Shown here piece by piece: positions 1 to 11,288 of a stretch of DNA of 64,000 bases (positions are counted from its first letter, which is position 1; every line of letters begins with the position of its first letter). The translations under genes and the position numbers were made by a program. Below the pieces are notes generated by a model. That model searched no databases and was not told where the DNA came from. It was given only the letters and a program-made list of their open reading frames with translations. Source of the DNA: Segatella maculosa DSM 19339 = JCM 15638 (GTDB lineage Bacteria > Bacteroidota > Bacteroidia > Bacteroidales > Bacteroidaceae); assembly GCF_000382385.1 (NCBI RefSeq), contig NZ_KB908320.1, positions 248,001 to 312,000 of the forward strand, in the 5' to 3' direction.

Positions 1-1340
1 CCAAGGAGGAAGACGTGGAGGGAGGCATTGGGGCCGACGACATCGTGCTGCATTCGCACGAGGAATGCCTGCGCAATAAGCGGGCCGAGGCGGAGAACTA
101 CCGCCACATTGAGGAGGAGTCAAACAAGATACACGCCTGTCGCCTGTTGCAAAAGGTGGGCAATGTCTATGCGGTGGTCAACCCACCCTACCCCGTGATG
201 ACTACGGCCGAGTTGGACGCGACGTTCGATTTGCCCTACACACGGCTGCCACACCCGAAGTACAAGGGAAAGAAACTGCCGGCCTACGAGATGATCAAGT
301 TCTCCATTAACATGCATCAGGGTTGCTTCGGGGGATGCGCGTTCTGCACCATATCGGCACATCAAGGTAAGTTCGTGGTGTGCAGAAGCAAGGAAAGCAT
401 CGTCAATGAGGCCAAGCGCGTCATTGCGATGCCTGATTTCAAGGGCTATATATCCGACCTTGGGGGGCCGTCAGCTAACATGTACGGCATGCGTGGGCAC
501 AATCTCAAGGCCTGCGAGCGTTGCAAACGTCCATCGTGTATTCATCCGGCAGTCTGCCCGAATCTTGATACGGACCACACAAAGCTGCTTGATGTCTATC
601 ATGCTGTAGATGCACTGCCGGGCTTAAAGAAGAGCTTCATCGGTAGCGGTATCCGTTACGACCTGCTGCTGCATGAAGGAAAGGACGAACGGGTCAATGC
701 TTCGGCCCGGCAATACACGCGAGAACTAATTATGCGGCATGTCAGTGGCAGGCTAAAGATTGCGCCCGAACACACGCAGGACGACGTGCTAAGACTGATG
801 CGCAAGCCGTCGTTCGCACAGTTCCATGCGTTCAAACGTCTTTTCGACCGGATTAACAAGGAAGCCGGACTCAAACAACAACTTATACCTTATTTTATTA
901 GTTCGCACCCAGGCTGCCGCGAAGAGGATATGGCCGAGCTTGCTGTCATCACGAAAGCACTCGACTTTCATCTTGAGCAGGTACAGGACTTCACACCCAC
1001 GCCGATGACCATCTCTACTGAAGCATGGTATACGGGCTACGACCCCTATACGCTTGAACCCGTGTATAGTGCGAAGACACCAAGGGAGAAGCTCGCCCAG
1101 CGGCAGTTTTTCTTCTGGTATAAGCCCGAGGAGCGCAGGAATATAGCGCGGGAACTCAGGCGCATCGGACGCGAAGACCTCATCACCCGCCTCTTTCCGA
1201 AAGGCGAGAGCACCGACGAGGCCCGGCGGCATGAGGTTCGCTATAGCGACAGGCCCGTGGGAAGCACTTTCGACATCAAGGGCAAAGGCAGGAAGAGTTT
1301 CAATCCCAACTTCGGCAAAAGCAACCGCAAGCACCGATGA
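1..1340 (+). CDS. YgiQ family radical SAM protein (3' part)
   Basis: The reading frame is already open at the first bases of the window, so the true start lies upstream and only about the C-terminal 445 residues are present. The visible part carries the radical SAM cysteine motif CFGGCAFC (CX3CX2C) near base 324, which binds the 4Fe-4S cluster that cleaves S-adenosylmethionine. The downstream sequence fits the YgiQ/UPF0313 family, including a lysine/arginine-rich tail. The family is widespread, but its reaction is not established to my knowledge. The stop at 1340 is about 50 bases before the feoB promoter, so the two genes appear to be separate transcription units. Confidence 0.9.
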   Translation, partial: KEEDVEGGIGADDIVLHSHEECLRNKRAEAENYRHIEEESNKIHACRLLQKVGNVYAVVNPPYPVMTTAELDATFDLPYTRLPHPKYKGKKLPAYEMIKFSINMHQGCFGGCAFCTISAHQGKFVVCRSKESIVNEAKRVIAMPDFKGYISDLGGPSANMYGMRGHNLKACERCKRPSCIHPAVCPNLDTDHTKLLDVYHAVDALPGLKKSFIGSGIRYDLLLHEGKDERVNASARQYTRELIMRHVSGRLKIAPEHTQDDVLRLMRKPSFAQFHAFKRLFDRINKEAGLKQQLIPYFISSHPGCREEDMAELAVITKALDFHLEQVQDFTPTPMTISTEAWYTGYDPYTLEPVYSAKTPREKLAQRQFFFWYKPEERRNIARELRRIGREDLITRLFPKGESTDEARRHEVRYSDRPVGSTFDIKGKGRKSFNPNFGKSNRKHR

Positions 1341-1387
1341 CACATCATTATTTGTAGGTATTTATGCCCGTCATGTACGGACAAAGG

Positions 1388-1418
1388 TTGATGCATTCCC
1401 CTACTATTTATACCTTTG
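1388..1418 (+). promoter_or_regulatory. Bacteroidetes-type promoter for feoB
   Basis: TTG at 1388-1390, a 20-base spacer, then TACCTTTG at 1411-1418. This matches the primary sigma consensus of Bacteroidetes (TTTG/TTG, about 20 bases, TAnnTTTG). It lies 26 bases before the chosen feoB start, which supports the ATG at 1445 over an earlier in-frame ATG at 1364 that would place the promoter inside the coding region. Confidence 0.75.
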
Positions 1419-1444
1419 CAGGAGATAGGTTAAACGACAAAAAC

Positions 1445-3907
1445 ATGAGATTATCAGATTTACACACCGGCGAACATGGCATCATCGTCAAAGTAACGGG
1501 ACACGGAGGCTTCAGGAAGCGGATCGTGGAGATGGGCTTCATTAAAGGGAAAAAGGTAGAGGTGCTTTTGAATGCACCACTGATGGACCCTGTGAAGTAT
1601 AAGATCATGGGGTATGAGGTCTCGCTCCGCAGGACCGAAGCCGAAATGATAGAGATTGTCTCTGAAGCAGAGGCAAAGGAAATCAACAAGCGGGCAAGCC
1701 ATACAGAAAAGGGTTCCGAGATAACTCCTGTTGATGACCGTCCATTGACAGATAAGCAGCTGAAAGAAGCGGCTAAGATACGCCATCGCGTCATTAATGT
1801 GGCTTTGGTGGGTAATCCCAACTGCGGTAAGACCTCGCTGTTCAATTTCGCTTCGGGAGCTCACGAGCGCGTCGGCAACTACTCTGGCGTTACGGTCGAT
1901 GCCAAGGAAGGATATGCCGAATTCGAAGGCTACACGTTCAACCTTGTTGACCTGCCCGGTACCTACAGTCTCTCGGCCTACTCGCCTGAAGAGCTGTATG
2001 TGCGCAAGCAAATCATTGAGAAGACGCCCGACGTGGTCATCAACGTGATTGATGCCAGTAACTTGGAGCGTAACCTCTATCTTACGACGCAACTTATCGA
2101 CATGAACCTTCGCATGGTCTGTGCGCTTAATATGTTTGACGAGACCCAGAAACGTGGAGACAAGATTGATTACGCCAAGCTGTCGGAACTCTTCGGTGTC
2201 CCGATGATACCGACCGTCTTTAAGAACGGTACCGGCGTGAAAGAACTCTTTCACCAAATCATAGAACGCTATGAGAGCAATGAGGAAGAACTGCCTTACG
2301 CCCGCCATATCCATATCTATCACGGTCACGAGATAGAAGACGGCATCAGGCACATTCAGGAATATCTGAAGAAAGATGAGAGTGTGCGACGGTTATATTC
2401 CACCCGTTATCTGGCTATCAAGCTGTTGGAATATGATGCTGCTACGATGGAGTACATAGAGACCTTGCCAAACTCCGCAGAGATATTCAGGGTTAGAGAC
2501 GTTGCGGCCCGACGCGTGAAAGAGGAGACCGGAGAGGACTGCGAAACGGCTATCATGGATGCCAAATACGGCTTCATCCACGGTGCACTCCAAGAGTCAC
2601 AATATCAAACGGGAAAGAATAAGGACACGTATTTGATGACACATTATATAGATTATGTCATCACGAATAAATATCTGGGCTTCCCTATCTTTATCCTTAT
2701 ACTGTTCATCATGTTCTTTGCCACCTTTACCGTCGGACAGTATCCTATGGACTGGATAGATGCAGCAGTCGCTTGGTTCGGTAAAGTCATTTCACACAAT
2801 ATGCCCGACGGGCCGGTCAAAGCCATGCTCGTAGATGGCGTGATAGGCGGTGTCGGTGCGGTTATCGTGTTCCTGCCGCAGATACTCATTCTCTATTTCT
2901 TCATCAGTTTCATGGAAGACTCCGGCTATATGGCCCGGGCCGCATTCATTATGGACAAGCTGATGCACAAAATGGGGTTGCACGGCAAGTCGTTCATTCC
3001 GCTTATCATGGGCTTCGGTTGTAATGTTCCTGCCGTCATGTCCACACGAACCATCGAAAGCAGGCGTTCACGACTTATCACTATGCTTATTCTGCCCTTG
3101 ATGAGTTGCTCGGCCCGTCTCCCCATCTACATCATGATCACAGGCTCTTTCTTTGCGCTGAAATATCGTTCATTTGTGATGTTGTCTCTTTATGTCATCG
3201 GCATTTCCATCGCCGTTATCCTCAGCCGACTTTTCAGTACATTCGTCGTGAAAGGAGAAGATACGCCTTTTGTCATGGAACTTCCTCCCTACCGCTTTCC
3301 GACGTGGAAGGCCATGGGGCGCCACACATGGGAAAAGGGAAAGCAATATCTCAAGAAGATGGGAGGTATCATTCTTTTTGCCAGCATCATCGTATGGGCC
3401 TTGGGCTACTTCCCACACGACGATGCGCTCGATGCCCGACAACAGCAGGAACAGAGCTACATCGGACGCATCGGAAAGTTCGTGGAGCCCGTGTTCCGTC
3501 CACAGGGATTTGACTGGAAGATTGATGTCGGTCTGATTTCGGGCGTGGGCGCAAAGGAAATTGTTGCAAGTACGATGGGCGTACTTTATAGTAACAACGA
3601 CAGTTTCGGCGAGGACGACAGCTTCAACGACGAAGGCGGAAAATACCGGACACTACACCGACAGATGACAAGTGATCTGGCTCGACTACACGGCATCACC
3701 TACAAAGCAGCCGAGTCCGTCGCCACCCTCACCGCCTATTGTTTCCTGCTGTTCGTGCTGCTCTATTTCCCATGCATTGCCACAATCGCTGCTATCAAAG
3801 GCGAGACGGGGAGTTGGAAATGGGCCTTGTTTGCCGCCGGCTACACCACACTGCTTGCATGGGGCGTCAGTGCGGCCGTGTTTCAAATCGGACGTCTCTT
3901 CCTATAG
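1445..3907 (+). CDS. feoB: FeoA-FeoB fusion ferrous iron transporter
   Basis: This 820-residue inner-membrane protein imports Fe(II). Residues 1-75 form a FeoA-like SH3 domain, here fused to the N-terminus of FeoB, as is usual in Bacteroidetes. The G domain follows, with the P-loop GNPNCGKT at about 123-130, DLPGTYSL as the G3 region and NMFD as the G4 region. The C-terminal half holds the hydrophobic Gate and Core membrane segments. The start at 1445 is preferred because a good promoter ends at 1418 and the FeoA domain begins directly at MRLSDL. The T9SS plug gene follows after 7 bases, so the two are probably co-transcribed. No FeoC is seen. Confidence 0.95.
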   Translation: MRLSDLHTGEHGIIVKVTGHGGFRKRIVEMGFIKGKKVEVLLNAPLMDPVKYKIMGYEVSLRRTEAEMIEIVSEAEAKEINKRASHTEKGSEITPVDDRPLTDKQLKEAAKIRHRVINVALVGNPNCGKTSLFNFASGAHERVGNYSGVTVDAKEGYAEFEGYTFNLVDLPGTYSLSAYSPEELYVRKQIIEKTPDVVINVIDASNLERNLYLTTQLIDMNLRMVCALNMFDETQKRGDKIDYAKLSELFGVPMIPTVFKNGTGVKELFHQIIERYESNEEELPYARHIHIYHGHEIEDGIRHIQEYLKKDESVRRLYSTRYLAIKLLEYDAATMEYIETLPNSAEIFRVRDVAARRVKEETGEDCETAIMDAKYGFIHGALQESQYQTGKNKDTYLMTHYIDYVITNKYLGFPIFILILFIMFFATFTVGQYPMDWIDAAVAWFGKVISHNMPDGPVKAMLVDGVIGGVGAVIVFLPQILILYFFISFMEDSGYMARAAFIMDKLMHKMGLHGKSFIPLIMGFGCNVPAVMSTRTIESRRSRLITMLILPLMSCSARLPIYIMITGSFFALKYRSFVMLSLYVIGISIAVILSRLFSTFVVKGEDTPFVMELPPYRFPTWKAMGRHTWEKGKQYLKKMGGIILFASIIVWALGYFPHDDALDARQQQEQSYIGRIGKFVEPVFRPQGFDWKIDVGLISGVGAKEIVASTMGVLYSNNDSFGEDDSFNDEGGKYRTLHRQMTSDLARLHGITYKAAESVATLTAYCFLLFVLLYFPCIATIAAIKGETGSWKWALFAAGYTTLLAWGVSAAVFQIGRLFL

Positions 3908-3914
3908 ATAAAAC

Positions 3915-5147
3915 ATGATGAACCGCAAAAGACTTCCAACTATTTCATTCCTGCTGTGCATGGCCCTGTCCTGTCTTGCACAGCGAAATGAGATTTTCTC
4001 ACCCGACATCGCTACGCTGCAAGTAAACAACACGCGGCAAAGGCTGTCCGTGCTACCCGTCATTCAATTGGGCAGTGACGAACGCATTCAGATTTCGTTC
4101 GATTGCCTCGGCCATGAATATCGTCGTTTCACTTACAAAATCACACACAGCGAAGCCGATTGGTCACCCTCCACGCAATTGTTCGACAGCGACTATCTGG
4201 AAGGCTTCGGAAACAATCTTCTCATCGAAGACATCAAGGAGTCCGTCAACACAAACACGGAATACACCCACTATGCGTTAGCCTTGCCAAACGCCCAATG
4301 CCGCATGACCCTAAGCGGCAACTACAAGGTCAGTATCTATGACGAGGCTAATAACCTGCTACTCAACGCCAGTTTCATGGTTGTCGAACCGAGAATGCGC
4401 ATTGGACTTTCATACATGACGAACACCGACATCGACATCAATCGGGCGCATCAGCAAGTAGAAATGAAACTTGATTACGGCACGCTTACCGTCACCGACC
4501 CCGGCCGTCAGATAAAGACCGTCGTTCTGCAAAACGGGAATTGGAACGACGCCCGTGTCAACGTGCAGCCGCAATACACGCGGCGCGACGGCCTACAGTG
4601 GCAGCACTGCCGCGGATATATCTTCGAGGCAGGAAACGTCTACCGCAAGTTCGAATGTCTCTCGCTCGATCACCCCACGATGGGCATCGCGTCTATCGAT
4701 TGGGACGGCCGCAACTATCATGCCTGGCTGTGGCCCGACCTTCCGCGCCGTAACTACATACACGACGAAAGTGCGCAGGGAACCTTCGTCGTTCGCAACA
4801 GTGACAACCGTGGGAACGACTATCTCTCCGACTACGTGATGGTGCACTTCACCCTGCAGACCGACCCCACCGACGATAAAATATACGTCAGCGGAGGCTT
4901 CACGAACCACCTGCTGCTGCCCCAATATCAGATGCAACGCAATGCCGCTACCGGTAATTACGAACTCACACTACTGCTGAAGCAGGGTTATTATTCTTAT
5001 ACGTATGTGCAGGTCGGTGCCGACGGGTATGTCCGCAACCTTCCCTCCGAAGGCAATTTCTACCAGACCCAAAACCAATATCAGGCACTGATTTATTATA
5101 GAGGTCCGGGTGAGCGTACCGACCGTCTCGTGGCCGTGGTGCAATGA
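3915..5147 (+). CDS. Type IX secretion system plug protein (DUF5103 family)
   Basis: This 410-residue protein has an N-terminal signal peptide ending near LSCLAQ. The mature part resembles the DUF5103/type IX plug family, with beta-rich domains and the family-like segment CLGHEYRRFTYKITHSEADW. In Bacteroidetes this protein closes the periplasmic or lateral side of the SprA translocon while no substrate passes. An alternative start three bases later (3918) would remove one Met only. It follows feoB by 7 bases. The family call is from recognition of the sequence. The gene pairing with feoB does not by itself suggest a shared function. Confidence 0.82.
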   Translation: MMNRKRLPTISFLLCMALSCLAQRNEIFSPDIATLQVNNTRQRLSVLPVIQLGSDERIQISFDCLGHEYRRFTYKITHSEADWSPSTQLFDSDYLEGFGNNLLIEDIKESVNTNTEYTHYALALPNAQCRMTLSGNYKVSIYDEANNLLLNASFMVVEPRMRIGLSYMTNTDIDINRAHQQVEMKLDYGTLTVTDPGRQIKTVVLQNGNWNDARVNVQPQYTRRDGLQWQHCRGYIFEAGNVYRKFECLSLDHPTMGIASIDWDGRNYHAWLWPDLPRRNYIHDESAQGTFVVRNSDNRGNDYLSDYVMVHFTLQTDPTDDKIYVSGGFTNHLLLPQYQMQRNAATGNYELTLLLKQGYYSYTYVQVGADGYVRNLPSEGNFYQTQNQYQALIYYRGPGERTDRLVAVVQ

Positions 5148-5540
5148 CGAAACACGGTATAATGGACATTTGGTAGGCTGAAACCGCCATAAGATGAACA
5201 GCCCTCCCTGCGCAGGCATGAGGCCCCTGCTCCCCGAGTATCAGAAACAGCATACACGAACGCCCTCAAAGTAGACTGACGGTAGGCGGTTCGGAGATTG
5301 AAAGAGATTTCGATTGCCCCAGTTAAAAGATAAAAAACTCGTAGCGTATCAGAGATGAACTTGATTGTCGACAAGGGCGGCAATCAAATCCTCACGATGG
5401 TACGCCTTCAGAAGACCTTTTATCGCAAGTAAGGCAAAGGACAGCCATGCCACCCTCACGATGGTAGAGCGTAGCACGGGATAAAAGAACCTACCCGATA
5501 GCGCTACGGCGTCGGACGACAGTTCCTTTTAATATTTTTT
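5148..5540. other. Intergenic stretch without a gene, with short duplicated fragments
   Basis: No convincing coding sequence or RNA gene was seen. The 13-mer CCTCACGATGGTA occurs twice, at 5390-5402 and 5454-5466. A second fragment, GTAGAGCG(T/C)AGCACG, occurs at about 5464 and again at about 5736. These look like degenerate duplicated pieces and lead into the palindromic array that follows. Confidence 0.5.
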
Positions 5541-5544
5541 ATCA

Positions 5545-5682
5545 TCGCCCACGGGCGACGAACGTTCTTTTTACATTTTTTAGCTTCGCCCGCGGGCGAA
5601 GAGCATTCTTTTTTAATTTTACTATCTTCGCCCGCGGGCGACAAGCGTTCTTTTTTTGTTTTCCGCTAATCTGATGCTTCAG
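5545..5682. repeat. 41-42 bp palindrome array, CGCCCGCGGGCG core (array R1)
   Basis: Three near-identical palindromes, TCGCCC(A/G)CGGGCGA, start at 5545, 5586 and 5628, spaced 41 and 42 bases apart. The spacers are T-rich (for example TTCTTTTTTAATTTTACTAT). A degenerate fourth core, CTGA....TCAG, is centred about 42 bases further on, near 5676. The array lies downstream of the T9SS plug gene and upstream of pfkA. Each palindrome could form a stable GC hairpin in RNA or a cruciform in DNA, but the fixed spacing is not explained by a terminator. Confidence 0.85.
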
Positions 5683-5914
5683 AGACGCAGTTTTTCCTGT
5701 TTTTTCTCCGTAGGGCTCATATCGAACTCACATAGGGTAGAGCGCAGCACGAACTTCCTCATCATGGAATCAACAGGAGACCAAGGGAAAAATTGAACTT
5801 TGCAACACCGAAGTTGGAGTTTTACAAGTATTATTCGGAATGTTGCAGCTGGTTGACTCTCTACTCTTTTCGCTGGAAAATAAAGCGTCACGAGAAATAA
5901 AATGCGGTCTGATG

Positions 5915-5946
5915 TTTGCATATCCGAAGATTAATTTCTAACTTTG
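5915..5946 (+). promoter_or_regulatory. Promoter for pfkA
   Basis: TTTG at 5915-5918, 20-base spacer, TAACTTTG at 5939-5946. This is a near-perfect Bacteroidetes promoter. The pfkA start is 74 bases downstream of the -7 element, so the transcript would have a leader of about 65 bases. Confidence 0.8.
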
Positions 5947-6019
5947 CTTATCTAAATGGAAAATTCAGGCAATAGCATAAAGATTTTTCAACGGTATAAC
6001 TAAACAACGAGATTAAGTT

Positions 6020-6997
6020 ATGGCTAAAATCAAAACGATTGGAATTCTGACTTCGGGTGGCGATGCACCCGGAATGAACGCGGCTATACGTGCCGTGACA
6101 CGTGCCGGCATCTATAACGGCTTCCATATAAAGGCCGTCTATCGCGGTTATGACGGGCTTATCAATGACGAAATCGTGGATTTCACGACGGAGAATGTGA
6201 GCGGCATCATCAATCAAGGCGGCACAATGCTGAAAACGGTACGCTCGATGGAGTTCATGACCGCGGAGGGCATGCAGAAAGCTTATGACAACATCTTGAA
6301 AGAAGGCATCGATGCGTTGGTGGTGATCGGTGGAAACGGCTCTCTGACGGGTGCCATGAAGTTCGCGCAGGAGTATGATATCTGCTGCATCGGTCTACCG
6401 GGTACGATTGATAATGACCTTTACGGGACGGACAGTACGATCGGCTATGACACAACGATGAATACTATCGTGGAGTGCGTTGACCGGATCCGCGATACGG
6501 CCCAGAGCCATGAGCGTATTTTCTTTGTGGAAGTGATGGGGCGCGATGCTGGTTTCCTTGCACAGAACTCTGCGATTGCATCGGGTGCAGAGGCGGCCAT
6601 TATCCCAGAAGATAGTACCGACGTGGACCAATTGGCACAATTCATGGAACGTGGCATTCGCAAAAGTAAGAAGAGCTGTATCGTGATTGTCAGCGAGAGT
6701 CCCAAGTGTGGTGCCATATACTATGCCGACCGCGTGAAGAAAGAGTTCCCGCAGTATGATGTGCGGATATCAATCCTTGGACATCTGCAGCGTGGAGGCC
6801 GTCCTACAGCCCGCGACCGTATCTTGGCAAGTTGTACCGGAGTGGGCGCCGTGGAAGCAATCATGCAAGGTCAGCGTAACATCATGGTTGGCGTGCGTAA
6901 CAACGAGGTGGTTTATGTCCCCTTGAGCGAAGCTATCAGAAGTGATAAGCCTTTTGACAGAAAGTTGATAACGGTGCTTGATGAACTGAGTATCTAA
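6020..6997 (+). CDS. pfkA: 6-phosphofructokinase
   Basis: This 325-residue cytosolic enzyme has the length of bacterial PfkA and phosphorylates fructose 6-phosphate in glycolysis. Visible motifs are the nucleotide-site [12 protein letters not shown] (13-24), the catalytic GTIDND with D131, and MGRDAG. The metal/nucleotide motif reads GGNGS at 104-108, where classical PfkA has GGDGS. The Asp that helps bind Mg-ATP is thus Asn at residue 106, while the following Gly typical of ATP-dependent forms is kept. Bacteroidetes often carry several PfkA paralogues, and this one may be a divergent copy. It has its own promoter and is separated from atpD by another. Confidence 0.93.
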   Translation: MAKIKTIGILTSGGDAPGMNAAIRAVTRAGIYNGFHIKAVYRGYDGLINDEIVDFTTENVSGIINQGGTMLKTVRSMEFMTAEGMQKAYDNILKEGIDALVVIGGNGSLTGAMKFAQEYDICCIGLPGTIDNDLYGTDSTIGYDTTMNTIVECVDRIRDTAQSHERIFFVEVMGRDAGFLAQNSAIASGAEAAIIPEDSTDVDQLAQFMERGIRKSKKSCIVIVSESPKCGAIYYADRVKKEFPQYDVRISILGHLQRGGRPTARDRILASCTGVGAVEAIMQGQRNIMVGVRNNEVVYVPLSEAIRSDKPFDRKLITVLDELSI

Positions 6998-7049
6998 TAT
7001 TTAAAAGGTATTAAAAGGTAGAAAATCCATAAATAAATCCCAAGGTAAA

Positions 7050-7081
7050 TTTGCATTTTATATAAAATATAGGTACTTTTG
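7050..7081 (+). promoter_or_regulatory. Promoter for the ATP synthase operon
   Basis: TTTG at 7050-7053, 20-base spacer, TACTTTTG at 7074-7081, 41 bases before the atpD start. It is the only strong promoter match upstream of the nine-gene operon. Confidence 0.8.
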
Positions 7082-7098
7082 CCCAACAGTTTTTGTAA

Positions 7099-8649
<1,551 letters not shown>

Positions 8650-8700
8650 TGCACTGCGAGTAAAGTATCTGGTGAAGAATAACTAAACTTTAGAAAGCTT

Positions 8701-8943
8701 ATGTTGAGATTGAAAGTCGTATCTCCGGAGAAAGTGCTCTTTGATGGTGAGGTGACTCGTGTCATTGTTCCCGGAACTGCGGGGGAGTTTGAAATCTTAG
8801 AGCATCACGCCCCAATCATCTCTTCGTTGGAAAAGGGATGTGTCAAGTATCAGGCTCAAGCCACTCAAGAGGAGAGACTTGATATTCTTGGCGGATTTGT
8901 CGAAGTACAAAAAGACGAGATACGCATGTGCGTCGAACTATAG
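8701..8943 (+). CDS. atpC: ATP synthase F1 subunit epsilon (short form)
   Basis: The 80-residue product contains only the N-terminal beta-sandwich domain (LKVVSPEKVLFDGEV start, HAPIISSLEKG). The C-terminal two-helix domain that inhibits ATP hydrolysis in the roughly 135-residue forms is absent. The reading frame ends with a normal stop just before the next gene, so this looks like the natural short form common in Bacteroidetes, not a truncation. Regulation of reverse ATP hydrolysis must then differ from that in E. coli. Confidence 0.95.
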   Translation: MLRLKVVSPEKVLFDGEVTRVIVPGTAGEFEILEHHAPIISSLEKGCVKYQAQATQEERLDILGGFVEVQKDEIRMCVEL

Positions 8944-8952
8944 ACTATTTTG

Positions 8953-9357
8953 ATGAAAGAAGTGGTAAATATTCAATCGGCAAGTAAAAGATATATCCAA
9001 CAGGCTGTACAGATAGTCTTTGCTTTGTTCTTGTTGGAATTGTTGATTTTGCAAATGCTGGGTGCCGGTCTATTGCTGACTCCTATCCTCGTGAGTATGT
9101 GCTTTACATTGATTGTAGAATTAAGTGATGCTTTTATTTGGAAACGATTGGAAAATAAGACAGAGGAAACTAAGGCAACTTTCTTTATGGCTGTTTCAGG
9201 TTTCAGATTTCTTTTGTCATTATTGATGCTGTTCGTTTATTACTTTATGTCCGACCGTTCCGGAATGATTGCTTTCATTCTGTTGTTTGCACCATATTAT
9301 TTGGCTGTATTGGTCCATCATTCCATATTTTTCTCACATCTGCGTAGTAAATCGTAG
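8953..9357 (+). CDS. Small membrane protein of the ATP synthase operon
   Basis: This 134-residue protein has about four hydrophobic segments (for example VQIVFALFLLELLILQ and LLSLLMLFVYYFMS). I do not recognise a named family with certainty. Its position between atpC and atpB matches where AtpI- or AtpR-like assembly proteins lie in other operons, so a role in c-ring assembly is plausible but inferred. The ATG at 8953 is preferred over an in-frame TTG one codon earlier. Alternatively it could be an unrelated small integral membrane protein retained by operon structure. Confidence 0.75.
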   Translation: MKEVVNIQSASKRYIQQAVQIVFALFLLELLILQMLGAGLLLTPILVSMCFTLIVELSDAFIWKRLENKTEETKATFFMAVSGFRFLLSLLMLFVYYFMSDRSGMIAFILLFAPYYLAVLVHHSIFFSHLRSKS

Positions 9358-9386
9358 CCATTTATCAAGGGGGTTGATTAAATAAA

Positions 9387-10433
9387 ATGAGACAAATAAA
9401 ATCATTACTTCGTCTATTCGCACTTGCTATGTTTCCTTTGCAACTGTTTGCAGTTCATAGTACAGGAAAAGGAGAATTGAATATCTCAGAGATAGTGCTT
9501 GAACATCTCTCTGATGACTATGAGTGGCACATTGCCTCTTATGGAGGAAAGACCATCAGCATTCCACTTCCTATCATTGTAAAAAGTTCAGTCACGGGAC
9601 AATGGTCTTTCTGTACACCAAAGACATTACCTTCCAACTTCTTCTTCGATAGCGCACATCATGGGAAGATTTTTGAGAAAATGCCTGACGGAAATAATGT
9701 CCGGCCAATAGATTTGAGTATTACGAAGGCTGTGGCGCAAATATGGATAGTCGTCTTTATTTTGCTTGGAATATTTGCCTATTGTGCACGATGGTATAAG
9801 CATCGTGACATGAAAAGTTTAGCTCCTGGAGGTTTTGTCGGTGCCATGGAGATGATGGTAATGACAATTAATGATGATGTTGTTAAGTCTTCTATTGGTG
9901 AAAAGCATCATAAGACCTATGCTCCTTACTTGCTTACTGTATTCTTTTTCATTCTCACAACTAATCTGATAGGTCTTATCCCCATATTCCCCGGTGGTGC
10001 TAATGTGACAGGTAATATCAATATAACTTTATTTCTTGCGGTCTGCACGATGATTGTTGTAAACTTGTTTGGTAATAAAGAATATTGGAAAGATATATTT
10101 TGGCCACATGTTCCTTTATTTTTAAAGGCTCCTATCCCTTTGATGCCGCTTATAGAGTTATTCGGTGTGTTTACAAAACCATTTGCATTGATGATTCGTC
10201 TCTTTGCCAACATGATGGCTGGACACGCTGTGATATTAAGTTTCACATGCGTAATCTTCCTTGGATGGTCTATGGGGGTAGGCTTTGGCTTGGGCCTGAA
10301 TACGTTCAGTATTATCATGTTGCTTTTCATGAACTGCCTAGAGCTATTGGTTGCTTTTGTACAGGCCTATGTATTTACATTATTGAGTGCAGTCTTTATT
10401 GGATTGGCACATAAGGAGGAAGCGGCGGAATAA
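9387..10433 (+). CDS. atpB: ATP synthase Fo subunit a
   Basis: This 348-residue membrane subunit forms the two ion half-channels next to the c-ring. The essential arginine lies in the segment KPFALMIRLFANMMAGHA. The N-terminus is unusual compared with the roughly 270-residue E. coli protein. A signal-peptide-like segment (LFALAMFPLQLFAV) is followed by about 90 residues predicted outside the membrane before the first core helix, as commonly seen in Bacteroidetes AtpB. The gene is within the atp operon, 29 bases after the small membrane protein. Confidence 0.97.
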   Translation: MRQIKSLLRLFALAMFPLQLFAVHSTGKGELNISEIVLEHLSDDYEWHIASYGGKTISIPLPIIVKSSVTGQWSFCTPKTLPSNFFFDSAHHGKIFEKMPDGNNVRPIDLSITKAVAQIWIVVFILLGIFAYCARWYKHRDMKSLAPGGFVGAMEMMVMTINDDVVKSSIGEKHHKTYAPYLLTVFFFILTTNLIGLIPIFPGGANVTGNINITLFLAVCTMIVVNLFGNKEYWKDIFWPHVPLFLKAPIPLMPLIELFGVFTKPFALMIRLFANMMAGHAVILSFTCVIFLGWSMGVGFGLGLNTFSIIMLLFMNCLELLVAFVQAYVFTLLSAVFIGLAHKEEAAE

Positions 10434-10485
10434 AAAAATAGTCCTTTTATAGTAAAGAAATAGAATTAATAGTAATAACAATTAA

Positions 10486-10740
<255 letters not shown>

Positions 10741-10757
10741 AAACAGGATCAATACGA

Positions 10758-11276
10758 ATGGAGAATTTGCCATCAATATTAACGCCTGATCTTGGACTTC
10801 TGTTTTGGATGCTCCTTGCGTTTTTGGTGGTCTTCTTTTGTCTTGCCCGTTTTGGTTTTCCGGTCATCATCAAAATGGTTGATGAACGGAAACAATATAT
10901 TGATGAGAGTTTAGGCAAGGCACATGAAGCTTCTGAACGTTTGGCACATATCAAACAAGAAGGAGAGGCTTTGTTACAAGAGGCTCGAGAGCAACAGGCT
11001 AAGATAATGAAAGAGGCGGCTATGACTCGTGATGCTATTGTTGAACAGGCACAAGATAAGGCACATGAAGAAAGTGCTCGTCTCATCTCTGAAGCAAAGA
11101 AGCAGATTGAGATTGAGAAACAAGCTGCAATCCGTGATATCCGCTCACAGGTGGCTGAACTTAGTATTCAGGTTGCAGAAAAAATCCTTCAAGAGAAGTT
11201 ATCAAACGACAAATCTCAGATGGAATTGATAGACCGGCTATTGGATAAGGTTTCTAAAAGAGAGAATAAAGACTAA
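10758..11276 (+). CDS. atpF: ATP synthase Fo subunit b
   Basis: The 172-residue peripheral stalk subunit has one N-terminal membrane helix (LLFWMLLAFLVVFFCLARF), then a long charged coiled coil rich in Lys, Glu and Ala that reaches the top of F1. Length and layout are typical. It follows atpE by 17 bases and precedes atpH by 12. Confidence 0.97.
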   Translation: MENLPSILTPDLGLLFWMLLAFLVVFFCLARFGFPVIIKMVDERKQYIDESLGKAHEASERLAHIKQEGEALLQEAREQQAKIMKEAAMTRDAIVEQAQDKAHEESARLISEAKKQIEIEKQAAIRDIRSQVAELSIQVAEKILQEKLSNDKSQMELIDRLLDKVSKRENKD

Positions 11277-11288
11277 AAATTGTAGTTT

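Noticed and set aside
1364-1444. Longer start of feoB at 1364
   Set aside because: It would place the promoter inside the coding region, and the extra residues do not belong to FeoA.
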